From the NCBI GenBank assembly GCA_002372855.1, contig DFIZ01000072.1, positions 205 through 16,284 of the forward strand: a DNA stretch of 16,080 nt, in the 5' to 3' direction. Position 1 is the stretch's first letter. Every line of letters starts with the position of its first letter. The translations under genes and the position numbers were made by a program. Origin of the DNA: Bacteroidales bacterium UBA3684 (GTDB taxonomy: Bacteria; Bacteroidota; Bacteroidia; Bacteroidales; P3). The notes beneath the pieces were generated by a model. That model was given only the letters and a program-made list of their open reading frames with translations. It made no database searches and was not told where the DNA came from. Positions 7,171 to 14,666 of the stretch are shown here, piece after piece.

Positions 7171-7710
7171 ATGAAGAAAAACATTTTTGCCCTTGCCGCC
7201 GCTGTGCTGATGCTCGGCATGACCGCCTGCCAGAAGGAGGACGACAACACCATCGCCAATCCGGAGACAGGGAACACGCTGATGGTGAAGAGTGTGGCCG
7301 ACCTCGCCGGTACGGAGTGGACCTATACGCTGTCGTTCAGCGACATCATCGGTGTCGAGATGGGCGACTGCGCCGAGATTACCGGCCTGGACCTTCAGTT
7401 CGGCCTCAACTTCGACAACAGCTATGCCCACCTGGTGTTCCCGGAGAATGTCACCGGCCTGAACCTCGTCGAGGACGGCGATGAATACACGATGGAAGAG
7501 ATTCAGGGTCTGGACTACAACTACAGCTACGACGCCGCCACCCAGAGGGGAGCCCTGAGCGGTGCCAACCTGGTGGACATCGAAATCCCCTTCCGCTACG
7601 ACGAGACCTCCGACGCCATCATCGTTGAGTTCTCTGTGGCCTTCGACGACGACGAGACCAACCCGGTTCCCGTACAGCTGGTGTTCCACCGCGCCGTGGT
7701 GACCGAATAA
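7171..7710 (+). CDS. Small lipoprotein, paralogue 2
   Basis: 179 residues. The signal peptide with Cys20 and the following QKED are the same as in the 6297 paralogue, and the DNA of the first ~70 bases is nearly identical. The mature part shares DLAGTEWTYT, LNFDNSYAHLVF, LDYNYSYDAAT and a final VQLVFHRA with the paralogue, but the intervening loops differ. It probably forms a surface-exposed small beta-barrel. It has its own promoter-like element (7088-7120) and a strong terminator (7758-7791). Function unknown. The pattern of a frozen signal region and a diversified body suggests duplication followed by divergence of the exposed part. Confidence 0.85.
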   Translation: MKKNIFALAAAVLMLGMTACQKEDDNTIANPETGNTLMVKSVADLAGTEWTYTLSFSDIIGVEMGDCAEITGLDLQFGLNFDNSYAHLVFPENVTGLNLVEDGDEYTMEEIQGLDYNYSYDAATQRGALSGANLVDIEIPFRYDETSDAIIVEFSVAFDDDETNPVPVQLVFHRAVVTE

Positions 7711-7757
7711 AAAGGGGGAAAAAAACGAAAGTGTTCTTGGTTAATTTACAATTGGAT

Positions 7758-7791
7758 GCCCGGGTCGATATCGGCCCGGGTCTTTTTTTTT
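7758..7791 (+). terminator. Intrinsic terminator after small lipoprotein 2
   Basis: A GC-rich hairpin (CCCGGGTCG ... CGGCCCGGG, 7759-7780, one G-U pair, 4-nt ATAT loop), then TC and a run of nine T. Confidence 0.9.
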
Positions 7792-7810
7792 ATATTTTTT
7801 TTCATGGGGA

Positions 7811-7843
7811 TGTAATTTTCACCCCCTTGTTTTACGTTATATA
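7811..7843 (+). promoter_or_regulatory. Shared ECF-type promoter element, copy D (degenerate)
   Basis: A T-tract and TTCAT, then TGTAAT-N18-CGTTATATA. The spacer is one base longer than in copies A-C and two positions deviate. It lies 75 bp before the ATG of the second ECF sigma gene. Confidence 0.45.
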
Positions 7844-7854
7844 GGCGAGAAGAA

Positions 7855-7896
7855 ATTAAAAAATAAAAATTAAAAATTAAAAATTAAAATTGAAAA
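7855..7896. repeat. Heptanucleotide tandem repeat (ATTAAAA type) x6
   Basis: Units ATTAAAA, AATAAAA, ATTAAAA x3, TTGAAAA lie in the leader of the second ECF gene. It is the same class of stop-rich 7-bp array as in the other spacers, though so A-rich that low complexity alone could contribute. Confidence 0.75.
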
Positions 7897-7917
7897 TTGA
7901 CAGCTGAAGGTTGACTG

Positions 7918-8388
7918 ATGACGACTAACGAAGGGTTCAACGGGATAGTGCTGAGGCACAAGGGGCTGCTGTTTGCGGTCTGCCGGCGCTATGCCCGTCG
8001 GGGACTGGACGAGGAGGACCTGCTGCAGGAGGTGCTGGTGGTGCTGTGGGAGCGACGGGAGAAGCTGATGTCCATACCCAGCACACCGCAGCAGGCGTCG
8101 TGGATGTGGCGCGTGGCGAGGAGTACCTGTGTGGACCTGCTGCGAAAGGAGCCTCCCTCCTACCCCGTACCGGAAAAATTCGACGCACCCGAGGAGGACA
8201 CCACCCTGCACCGCGACCTGCACGAGCTGATAGCCCACCTGCCGGAGCCGGACCGCAGCATCGTCACCCTCCACCTCGAAGGATATGATTACAAAGAGAT
8301 TGGCCGCAAGCTGGGCATGACAAAAAACAACGTAGGCATCCGCCTGATGCGGATAAAAGAACGGCTGAAAAAGGAAATGATTAAATAA
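7918..8388 (+). CDS. ECF-type RNA polymerase sigma factor, copy 2
   Basis: 156 residues. A paralogue of the sigma factor at 3704 over its whole length: region 2 at about 7-70 (GLLFAVCRRYARRGLDEEDL, LQEVLVVLWERRE) and region 4 at about 107-153 (LPEPDRSIVTLHLEGYDYKE followed by IGRKLGMTKNNVGIRLMRIK). The region 4 recognition helices of the two copies are close (LGMSEKNVSVRL against LGMTKNNVGIRL), so overlapping promoter recognition is plausible. It heads cassette 2, with 12 bp to the next gene. The ATG start sets the N-terminal length used to support the GTG start of copy 1. A degenerate copy of the shared promoter element lies upstream. Confidence 0.93.
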   Translation: MTTNEGFNGIVLRHKGLLFAVCRRYARRGLDEEDLLQEVLVVLWERREKLMSIPSTPQQASWMWRVARSTCVDLLRKEPPSYPVPEKFDAPEEDTTLHRDLHELIAHLPEPDRSIVTLHLEGYDYKEIGRKLGMTKNNVGIRLMRIKERLKKEMIK

Positions 8389-8400
8389 AAAGAAAACAAT

Positions 8401-8679
8401 ATGGACGAGAAACATTTTGAAGAACTATGGGAGCAGGAAGAGCGACAGGGACTGCAGCGGCGCCTGCAGCAGGAGTACCCTGCATGGCAACAGCGACGGC
8501 GAATGCGCCGCACGGCACTGGCCTCGGTGGCCGTGGTGCTGGTGGCTGGATTTTCAGTTTTCAATTTTCATTTTTCAACTCCTAAATCCTACGACAGCGT
8601 GACCTGCAACCGCAACGGCATCGCCGAAGGCCATTGGGCAGCCGAAGCCAGCCGCATTTTAACCATCGAGACGCTATGA
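8401..8679 (+). CDS. Small single-pass membrane protein, probable anti-sigma factor, copy 2
   Basis: 92 residues. The cytoplasmic head (1-38) has FEELW and EYPAW and an Arg-rich end (RRRMRR); the membrane helix is about 39-55; a short external tail contains CNRNGIAEGHW. It is a paralogue of the 4236 product. The juxtamembrane FSVFNFHFS segment is encoded by four perfect 7-mers (8551-8578), absent from copy 1. Gain or loss of a unit would shift the frame and remove the tail. Its stop codon overlaps the start of the next gene by 4 bp (ATGA), indicating translational coupling. Anti-sigma function is inferred from position and topology. Confidence 0.78.
   Translation: MDEKHFEELWEQEERQGLQRRLQQEYPAWQQRRRMRRTALASVAVVLVAGFSVFNFHFSTPKSYDSVTCNRNGIAEGHWAAEASRILTIETL
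8551..8578. repeat. Heptanucleotide repeat (TTTTCAA type)x4 inside a coding sequence
   Basis: TTTTCAG, TTTTCAA, TTTTCAT and TTTTCAA run in succession within the putative anti-sigma gene, in AT-rich DNA quite unlike the GC-rich flanks. 28 bp is not a multiple of three, so a change of one unit changes the reading frame. Confidence 0.85.
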
Positions 8680-9092
8680 AACGCCTGTTGCTTATACTTA
8701 TGCCATTGATGCTGCTGGCCTGCTCGCACGAGGAGACGGAGTTGCCGCTCTACCAGCGGTATGCACCGCGGACCGACCTCACGGTGGCGCAGGTCAAGGG
8801 CTTCCAGATTGGCGACACGCTGAAGACCGACGTGGTGCTGCTGGTGGCCGACGACAGCGCGGCGTGGGCGGAGCTGAAGGCGGAGTTCGACATCCGCACC
8901 TCGGAGGGCGTCACCAGCTGGATGGGCGACATCGACGAGCCCGCCCGACGCGTCAAACGCGCCGTCCGCCCCGCCTGGCGCGCCATGGCCGTCCATGCCG
9001 ACCGCACCCTGGCCTTCTACCGCATCGACACCGAAGAGCAGCGCCAGGCCATGCTGGACTACCAGATGAAAACAATAGAAAACAAACAATAA
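8676..9092 (+). CDS. Small lipoprotein of the ECF cassette (DUF4252-like), copy 2
   Basis: 138 residues. The start is the ATG at 8676, overlapping the previous stop (ATGA), because a lipoprotein signal follows directly: hydrophobic segment ending LMLLAC, Cys16. The longer in-frame start would put 14 hydrophilic residues before it. The mature part parallels the 4574 product: LYQRYAPR, LTVAQVKGFQIGD, LKTDVVLLVADDSAAW, EFDIR, and a C-terminal MLDYQMK (against LIDYQMQ). Position in the cassette is identical. Function unknown; a periplasmic partner of the sigma/anti-sigma pair is the working inference. The switch from soluble (copy 1) to lipid-anchored (copy 2) is notable. Confidence 0.8.
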   Translation: MKRLLLILMPLMLLACSHEETELPLYQRYAPRTDLTVAQVKGFQIGDTLKTDVVLLVADDSAAWAELKAEFDIRTSEGVTSWMGDIDEPARRVKRAVRPAWRAMAVHADRTLAFYRIDTEEQRQAMLDYQMKTIENKQ

Positions 9093-9118
9093 AAACACAA
9101 AATCAACGTTATAGCGAT

Positions 9119-10195
9119 ATGAAACACGCATTGAAAATCTTCACACTTATTGCCGCCGTGCTGACGATGGTGGCCTGCGAAAAAAACAAAGAGGACGCGC
9201 TACGCGACATTGTCTACACCGTAGATGCAACGGAACATCGCGTCACCACACACACCGAGTCGGAATGGGACGCCCTGCTGGAACAGTTCTGCGACTATGC
9301 AGAGGACGGCAGCACCGTCAGCTTCTACAATGCTAAAAATAAGGTTGCCAAGAGTGCAACCAAAGATGTGACAGAGTTCAGCACCACCGACCGCGAGGCC
9401 ATGAAGCGCTGGATGGCCCGGATGGAGGACGAGGGGCTGACCGTCACGGTGACCTTCGACTCCAACACCGGCACCTGGAACGGCACCGCCTATGCCAACG
9501 CCACTTCGACAAACCCAGACTGCATCACCTACGCCACGCCCTATCCCGGTGATGCCGTCGGCGTCATCATGACCTTTGACACCGCCAACCATGTGGTCTA
9601 CATTACCACCGGCAACCTCCCCGGCCAGACGGCGGTGCACTTCCCCATCGGCAAGTTCCGCTATTTCCGCAGCAGTGACCAACTATTGCTCCACGACTAC
9701 TACAGCACCAACACCTCCTTCGAGGTAAGTTTCTCCATCGCCCCTGCGGGAGGCGACACCCTCGACCTCACCTACAACTACGTCGGCAACTGTCCAGCCG
9801 ACAACACCCACATCCACCACGCCAGGCTCGTTCCCACCACCCAATACACCACGCTCCACTGTTGCACCGTGGGTTCCGTCAGCGTCACCCTCCACATCGA
9901 CCGTACCAACAACGACCTAGGCTTCGGCCAAAGCGCCGTTTGCTACGGAGACACCAGCATGTACACCAACCCCGACCGACCTTTCAGCAACGGCAGGTTC
10001 AGCTACGCCCTCATGGACCTTGGCGACTACGGCTTCAAATGGAATTTCCTTTTCCAAGAAGACAACCTTGGGGAGATCTACTTCGACATCGAAAACCCTG
10101 GTTCTAACCTTGAGATATGGCACCGATGGACAGAAGGCCAAACCTCCGAGAACTACAATCCCCTACGCGGCTTCGGCTTTGACAGAATAAACTAA
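9119..10195 (+). CDS. Large lipoprotein of the ECF cassette, copy 2a
   Basis: 358 residues. The ATG at 9119 is chosen because it begins a lipoprotein signal (ending LTMVAC, Cys20, then EKNKED). The frame is open far upstream over the previous gene, but that is a shadow. Residues 30-127 carry the shared domain: ESEWDALLEQFCDYAEDG, FSTTDREAMKRWM, GTWNGTAY. The remainder (about 135-358) is beta-rich and does not resemble the lipocalin-like end of the 5077 product. It lies 26 bp after the previous gene and 6 bp before the next paralogue, so it is clearly operonic. Function unknown. Confidence 0.85.
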   Translation: MKHALKIFTLIAAVLTMVACEKNKEDALRDIVYTVDATEHRVTTHTESEWDALLEQFCDYAEDGSTVSFYNAKNKVAKSATKDVTEFSTTDREAMKRWMARMEDEGLTVTVTFDSNTGTWNGTAYANATSTNPDCITYATPYPGDAVGVIMTFDTANHVVYITTGNLPGQTAVHFPIGKFRYFRSSDQLLLHDYYSTNTSFEVSFSIAPAGGDTLDLTYNYVGNCPADNTHIHHARLVPTTQYTTLHCCTVGSVSVTLHIDRTNNDLGFGQSAVCYGDTSMYTNPDRPFSNGRFSYALMDLGDYGFKWNFLFQEDNLGEIYFDIENPGSNLEIWHRWTEGQTSENYNPLRGFGFDRIN

Positions 10196-10201
10196 GGACA
10201 G

Positions 10202-11416
10202 ATGAAAACAACGATAAAACATACAATCCTGCTGGCCTCCGTTCTTATGCTTGCGGCCTGCAACAAAGAAAGCAGCGTCGCCACCTGCGAGCGCGACATT
10301 ACCTACACTGTTACGTCTGTAGGGACGCAGCACGCTGCGTCCGTAGTAGACAAAACCACCACCGTCCACCTCGAGACCGAGGCCGAGTGGCAGGAACTCC
10401 TCGACCGCTTCTGCGACTGGGCCGAGGACGGCAACGAGGTCACCTTCTACAATGGTACGCAGGCTGCCAGCCTGCGAAGTATCGCGGACAAGCTGTCCGC
10501 GTCCCAGAAATCGCGGGCTGGCAGCCCGCGTACCAACACCAAGGACGCCACCACCTTCAGCACCACCGACCGCGAGGCCATGAAGCGCTGGATGGCCCAG
10601 ATGGAGGACGAGGGGCTGACCGTCACCGTGACCTTCGATCCCAATACCGGCACCTGGAACGGCACCGCCTACGCCACCGCGCCATCCCCGACACCAGACC
10701 CACTGCCCACATTGGGCTGCGATGTGTTGACCTATGTCTGCGACGCTTCGCCCATGTGGCGCATCATACTCAGCGTCGACACTGCTAACCAGCTGATGTT
10801 CTTCACCGGCATGATGTACGACAGCATCAACACCTTCGTCGGCTACAACCTCATGGTGCCCGATGGCTTCTGTCGTTACAACTACTTCGACCCGCAGGAT
10901 TCAGGTTATTACAACTACTACAACGACCGCGTGTTCATCTTCATCCAGAACCTTGACCAACCGAGCCAGGCCAACCACTACTGCCTGATTGGCAACTTCG
11001 ACTTCTCGAGCAACGGCTTCACGTTGGAGTTTGAAGACTACGCTCCACAAGACCTCAACACCGTCATTTCTTTCCCATTTGTCCGCACCGATGAGTTCGG
11101 GCTGATGATGCACCGATGCGAGAGGTGCGACGTGCTGATTCACATGGGCTACGGCGAAGGGCAGAGCTATATCTTCCCGCGCTTCGACGGAGATTTTCCG
11201 TTTGAACATGGCAAGTTCACAATAACGGCAGTGGATGCCACGGCCAGCGACGGCTATGGGTACTTCCATGAGGTGTTCCGCCTGCGATACAGCATAACCG
11301 GTAGCGAACCCATATTCGGTACCTATTATACTGACGGAATATCCGAAGATTGGTATCCCTTGAACTATACCACGTCCGCCATGTGGCCTGCATACTTCCA
11401 CTTCAAAAAATATTGA
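10202..11416 (+). CDS. Large lipoprotein of the ECF cassette, copy 2b, with REP-like insertions
   Basis: 404 residues. Lipoprotein signal with Cys20 (LMLAAC). The shared domain (about 30-157) has EAEWQELLDRFCDWAEDGNE, FSTTDREAMKRWMAQMEDEG and GTWNGTAY, nearly identical to the 9119 product in the last part, indicating recent tandem duplication. The domain is enlarged by two palindromic insertions: residues 40-49 and 85-111. The C-terminal half is beta-rich and includes a CxxC pair (Cys306, Cys309). It ends cassette 2; the next gene, groES, has its own promoter-like region. Function unknown. The inserted residues are low in hydrophobic patterning and probably form a surface loop. Confidence 0.85.
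   Translation: MKTTIKHTILLASVLMLAACNKESSVATCERDITYTVTSVGTQHAASVVDKTTTVHLETEAEWQELLDRFCDWAEDGNEVTFYNGTQAASLRSIADKLSASQKSRAGSPRTNTKDATTFSTTDREAMKRWMAQMEDEGLTVTVTFDPNTGTWNGTAYATAPSPTPDPLPTLGCDVLTYVCDASPMWRIILSVDTANQLMFFTGMMYDSINTFVGYNLMVPDGFCRYNYFDPQDSGYYNYYNDRVFIFIQNLDQPSQANHYCLIGNFDFSSNGFTLEFEDYAPQDLNTVISFPFVRTDEFGLMMHRCERCDVLIHMGYGEGQSYIFPRFDGDFPFEHGKFTITAVDATASDGYGYFHEVFRLRYSITGSEPIFGTYYTDGISEDWYPLNYTTSAMWPAYFHFKKY
10319..10346. repeat. REP-like palindrome 1 with flanking GTAG
   Basis: An 8-bp stem GGACGCAG / CTGCGTCC (10323-10330 and 10335-10342, loop CACG) is flanked on both sides by GTAG, the tetranucleotide typical of REP elements recognised by RAYT-type transposases. It lies in the 10202 lipoprotein gene, reading V-GTQHAAS-V, at a place where the two paralogues have no equivalent residues. 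Confidence 0.7.
10454..10534. repeat. In-frame 81-bp palindromic element with three hairpins
   Basis: Three 8-bp hairpins, each with a 3-nt loop, lie in a row: CGCAGGCT/AGCCTGCG (10458-10476), CGCGGACA/TGTCCGCG (10483-10501) and CGCGGGCT/AGCCCGCG (10512-10530). The outer ends are also inverted (GGTACGC ... GCGTACC), so the whole element can fold back with one mismatch over 18 bp. Its length is exactly 27 codons, adding residues 85-111 to the lipoprotein without breaking the frame. The paralogue at 9119 has only a short AKNKVAKSA linker here. Confidence 0.8.
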
Positions 11417-11435
11417 AATAACAAATGAGGCGACG

Positions 11436-11480
11436 GCGACTGCCACCGGGACTGACAAAGTGTCAGCCGGTGGCAGTCGC
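11436..11480. promoter_or_regulatory. Palindromic element upstream of groES
   Basis: Perfect 14-bp arms (GCGACTGCCACCGG, 11436-11449, and its complement at 11467-11480) enclose a second palindrome, CTGACA-AAG-TGTCAG (11452-11466). The inner site has the symmetry of a dimeric activator or repressor site and stands about 40 bp upstream of the sigma-54-like box. As RNA it would form a strong hairpin after the preceding lipoprotein gene, but only TTTT and no long T-run follows. Confidence 0.7.
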
Positions 11481-11497
11481 TGGCAGTTTTATGGGGG

Positions 11498-11514
11498 TTG
11501 GCACGGATGTTGAT
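11498..11514 (+). promoter_or_regulatory. Sigma-54-like -24/-12 promoter for groES-groEL
   Basis: TTGGCACG-GATG-TTGAT matches the sigma-54 consensus TGGCACG-N4-TTGCW with correct spacing; the one departure is A instead of C at -12. No TAnnTTTG element is seen between here and groES. It would give a leader of about 60 nt. Confidence 0.55.
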
Positions 11515-11585
11515 AACATTGGGTGTCGCCGCGCTGGAGCACGGCACACAGAACAAACGAAGTAAAACAAAAAAACATAACAGTT

Positions 11586-11858
11586 ATGACAAACATCAAA
11601 CCTTTAGCAGACCGAGTCCTCGTGCGTCCCGCCGAGGCTGAACAGAAGACCGCCAGCGGCATCATCATCCCCGACACCGCCAAGGAGAAACCGCAGCGCG
11701 GCGAAGTCCTCGCCGTGGGTAAGGGCACCAAAGACCATGAGATGACCGTCAAGGTGGGCGACCACGTCCTCTACGGCAAGTACAGCGGCACCGAGATTGA
11801 AATCGACGGCGAGAAGCTGATGATCATGAAAGAAAGCGACATCTACGCGATCATCTAA
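11586..11858 (+). CDS. groES: Co-chaperonin GroES (Hsp10)
   Basis: 90 residues, the normal family length. The heptameric lid binds GroEL and closes the folding chamber in the cytoplasm. The start at 11586 ([15 protein letters not shown]) is the conserved GroES N-terminus; the longer upstream frame is not. The mobile loop lies at about residues 17-33 with the GIIIPD hydrophobic tripeptide that contacts GroEL. The GEVLAVGKG and [17 protein letters not shown] segments follow as in the family. The neighbour 112 bp downstream is groEL, the universal partner. A sigma-54-like box and a palindrome upstream suggest stress control. Confidence 0.98.
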   Translation: MTNIKPLADRVLVRPAEAEQKTASGIIIPDTAKEKPQRGEVLAVGKGTKDHEMTVKVGDHVLYGKYSGTEIEIDGEKLMIMKESDIYAII

Positions 11859-11861
11859 AAT

Positions 11862-13605
<1,744 letters not shown>

Positions 13606-13625
13606 GCCGATAGTAACACTTAAAC

Positions 13626-13660
13626 AAGAAAGGCACCCGATTGGGTGCCTTTCTTCGTTT
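13626..13660. terminator. Terminator between convergent groEL and DUF2442 genes
   Basis: A perfect 13-bp stem AAGAAAGGCACCC / GGGTGCCTTTCTT (13626-13638, 13643-13655) with a GATT loop, followed by CGTTTTATTT on the plus strand. The stem is symmetric, but the minus-strand side is followed only by a mixed sequence, so it should act mainly for groEL. Confidence 0.9.
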
Positions 13661-13664
13661 TATT

Positions 13665-14090
13665 TCACACTGACATTAGTTCCTCCCCAAGCGTGTGCAA
13701 AGCGCGTTTTATTTCCATACGACGGTGCTCGCTGGGTGTTTTGATGCCATAGATGTATTTCGACAGCAGGCTTTTGTTGATACCCATCTGACGTGCCACT
13801 TCCGACACATTCAACTGTGGGAAGCGGCGAAATATCTTTGCTATTTCGTTGCTCTCATCAGGCTCTTTTTGTTCGAGGAAACTCGATACGTGAATATCTT
13901 CGTCGATCTCCGGCCAACGGACGGCATCGCCCTGCGGGTCGATAACGAAATCAGACCGCTGCTCATCGGTGGCTTCCATCAACAACGGGAATGCCTCCAA
14001 CGGACGGGTATATACACTGTCTAAGGCATCGCGCATAAAGATGCGCCCTCCATCGAACCAAATGTCCTTGATAATGGTGTTATTCTCCAT
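13665..14090 (-). CDS. DUF2442-HTH protein (antitoxin-like partner)
   Basis: 141 residues, start at 14090 (MENNTIIKDIWFDGG). Residues 1-72 fit DUF2442: DIWFDGGRIFMRDALDSVYT, PLEAFP, and VRWPEIDEDIHV. Residues about 93-135 form a helix-turn-helix (LNVSEVARQMGINKSLLSKY). DUF2442 proteins are commonly paired with DUF4160 proteins in gene pairs predicted as toxin-antitoxin modules. Here the DUF4160 gene precedes and overlaps by 11 bp, indicating coupled translation. The HTH suggests that this partner binds DNA and represses the pair; this is inference. The gene converges on groEL. Confidence 0.85.
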   Translation of the reverse strand: MENNTIIKDIWFDGGRIFMRDALDSVYTRPLEAFPLLMEATDEQRSDFVIDPQGDAVRWPEIDEDIHVSSFLEQKEPDESNEIAKIFRRFPQLNVSEVARQMGINKSLLSKYIYGIKTPSEHRRMEIKRALHTLGEELMSV

Positions 14091-14316
14091 GATACTCCTC
14101 CCATGCTTTGATAAATTCCTTTTGATACATGCGGGCAATTTCCATTGCCCGTTTGATGTCGTGTGGCTTGATTCCGTGGTTTTCCACAAGCACGACATCG
14201 GGATTTAATGCAATCTTCGCCTTGCCATCGGAGTTCTGAATATGCACATGCATAGGCAGATGCTCCTCAGAATAGAAGAAGAAACGCAGTCCGAAAACAT
14301 TCATCAGTGTTGGCAT
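14080..14316 (-). CDS. DUF4160 protein (toxin-like partner)
   Basis: 78 residues. The start at 14316 (MPTLMNVFGLRFFFYSEEH) gives the usual DUF4160 N-terminus; the longer frame upstream runs through the promoter and was not used. The family hallmark H-x-P-x-H-V-H (HLPMHVH, residues 19-25) and GKAKI are present, and the length is normal for the family. The biochemical function is not established; the frequent pairing with DUF2442 suggests a toxin-antitoxin-like unit. A good TTTG-N20-TATCTTTG promoter lies just upstream. Confidence 0.88.
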   Translation of the reverse strand: MPTLMNVFGLRFFFYSEEHLPMHVHIQNSDGKAKIALNPDVVLVENHGIKPHDIKRAMEIARMYQKEFIKAWEEYHGE

Positions 14317-14337
14317 AACATCGTCGTTTTGATTTTG

Positions 14338-14369
14338 CAAAGATAGGAATAAAATTTTATCCCCGCAAA
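14338..14369 (-). promoter_or_regulatory. Bacteroidota-type promoter for the DUF4160-DUF2442 pair
   Basis: On the minus strand TTTG (14369-14366), a 20-bp spacer and TATCTTTG (14345-14338), 22 bp upstream of the DUF4160 start. It matches the TTTG / TAnnTTTG consensus well. Confidence 0.8.
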
Positions 14370-14376
14370 TATTTTT

Positions 14377-14405
14377 TTTGCAGGATGAAAAAAGTCGTAT
14401 TTTTG
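14377..14405 (+). promoter_or_regulatory. Possible plus-strand promoter into a gene-less region
   Basis: TTTG (14377-14380), a 17-bp spacer and TATTTTTG (14398-14405), then CAG. The spacer is about two bases short of the usual length. No plus-strand gene follows for 1.4 kb, so if active it would transcribe a non-coding or unrecognised RNA. Confidence 0.35.
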
Positions 14406-14523
14406 CAGTCGCATTCGAGAGTGAAAGTTGTAAATTTGTACTCAAGTCCGCACTATTTTAGGCTTTGCCCAATTAAAACCTCGGAGAATATCGCAGCATT
14501 AAAATATCCTCTCAACAAACAAA

Positions 14524-14555
14524 GGGAGAATATTGCACCGTTACAATATTCTCCC
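14524..14555. repeat. Perfect 12-bp inverted repeat
   Basis: GGGAGAATATTG (14524-14535) and CAATATTCTCCC (14544-14555) are separated by 8 nt. A weaker relative with the same GAGAATAT/ATATCCTC shape lies at about 14484-14513. No T-run follows. Confidence 0.8.
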
Positions 14556-14595
14556 TACAAATAATCGGAGAATAAAATCACCCACGCCTGCCCCG

Positions 14596-14666
14596 TTTCA
14601 ATTCCAAAACACATTTTTGCGCCCCCGCAAAACCTTATTTCAATTTCAAAACCCACTTTTGCAACC
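14596..14666. repeat. Imperfect 29-bp direct repeat, period 42 bp
   Basis: TTTCAATTCCAAAACACA... at 14596-14624 recurs with a few changes as TTTCAATTTCAAAACCCA... at 14638-14666. A shorter third echo (TTTTCAAAACCG) is at about 14678. It looks like a dispersed extragenic repeat rather than coding sequence. Confidence 0.6.

Noticed and set aside
9107..9114. CGTTATAG just before the 9119 lipoprotein start, resembling the ECF -10-like box
   Set aside because: No TGTAG-like box lies upstream and the gene is only 26 bp behind the preceding cassette gene, so operon transcription explains it.
8864..9118. N-terminal extension of the 9119 lipoprotein frame over the previous gene
   Set aside because: The extension is Arg/His-rich shadow sequence of the 8676 gene; the lipoprotein signal starts exactly at 9119.
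11436..11480. The groES upstream palindrome as a CIRCE element or plain terminator
   Set aside because: It lacks the TTAGCACTC-N9-GAGTGCTAA sequence of CIRCE and has no long T-run, so I list it as a regulatory palindrome of unknown type.
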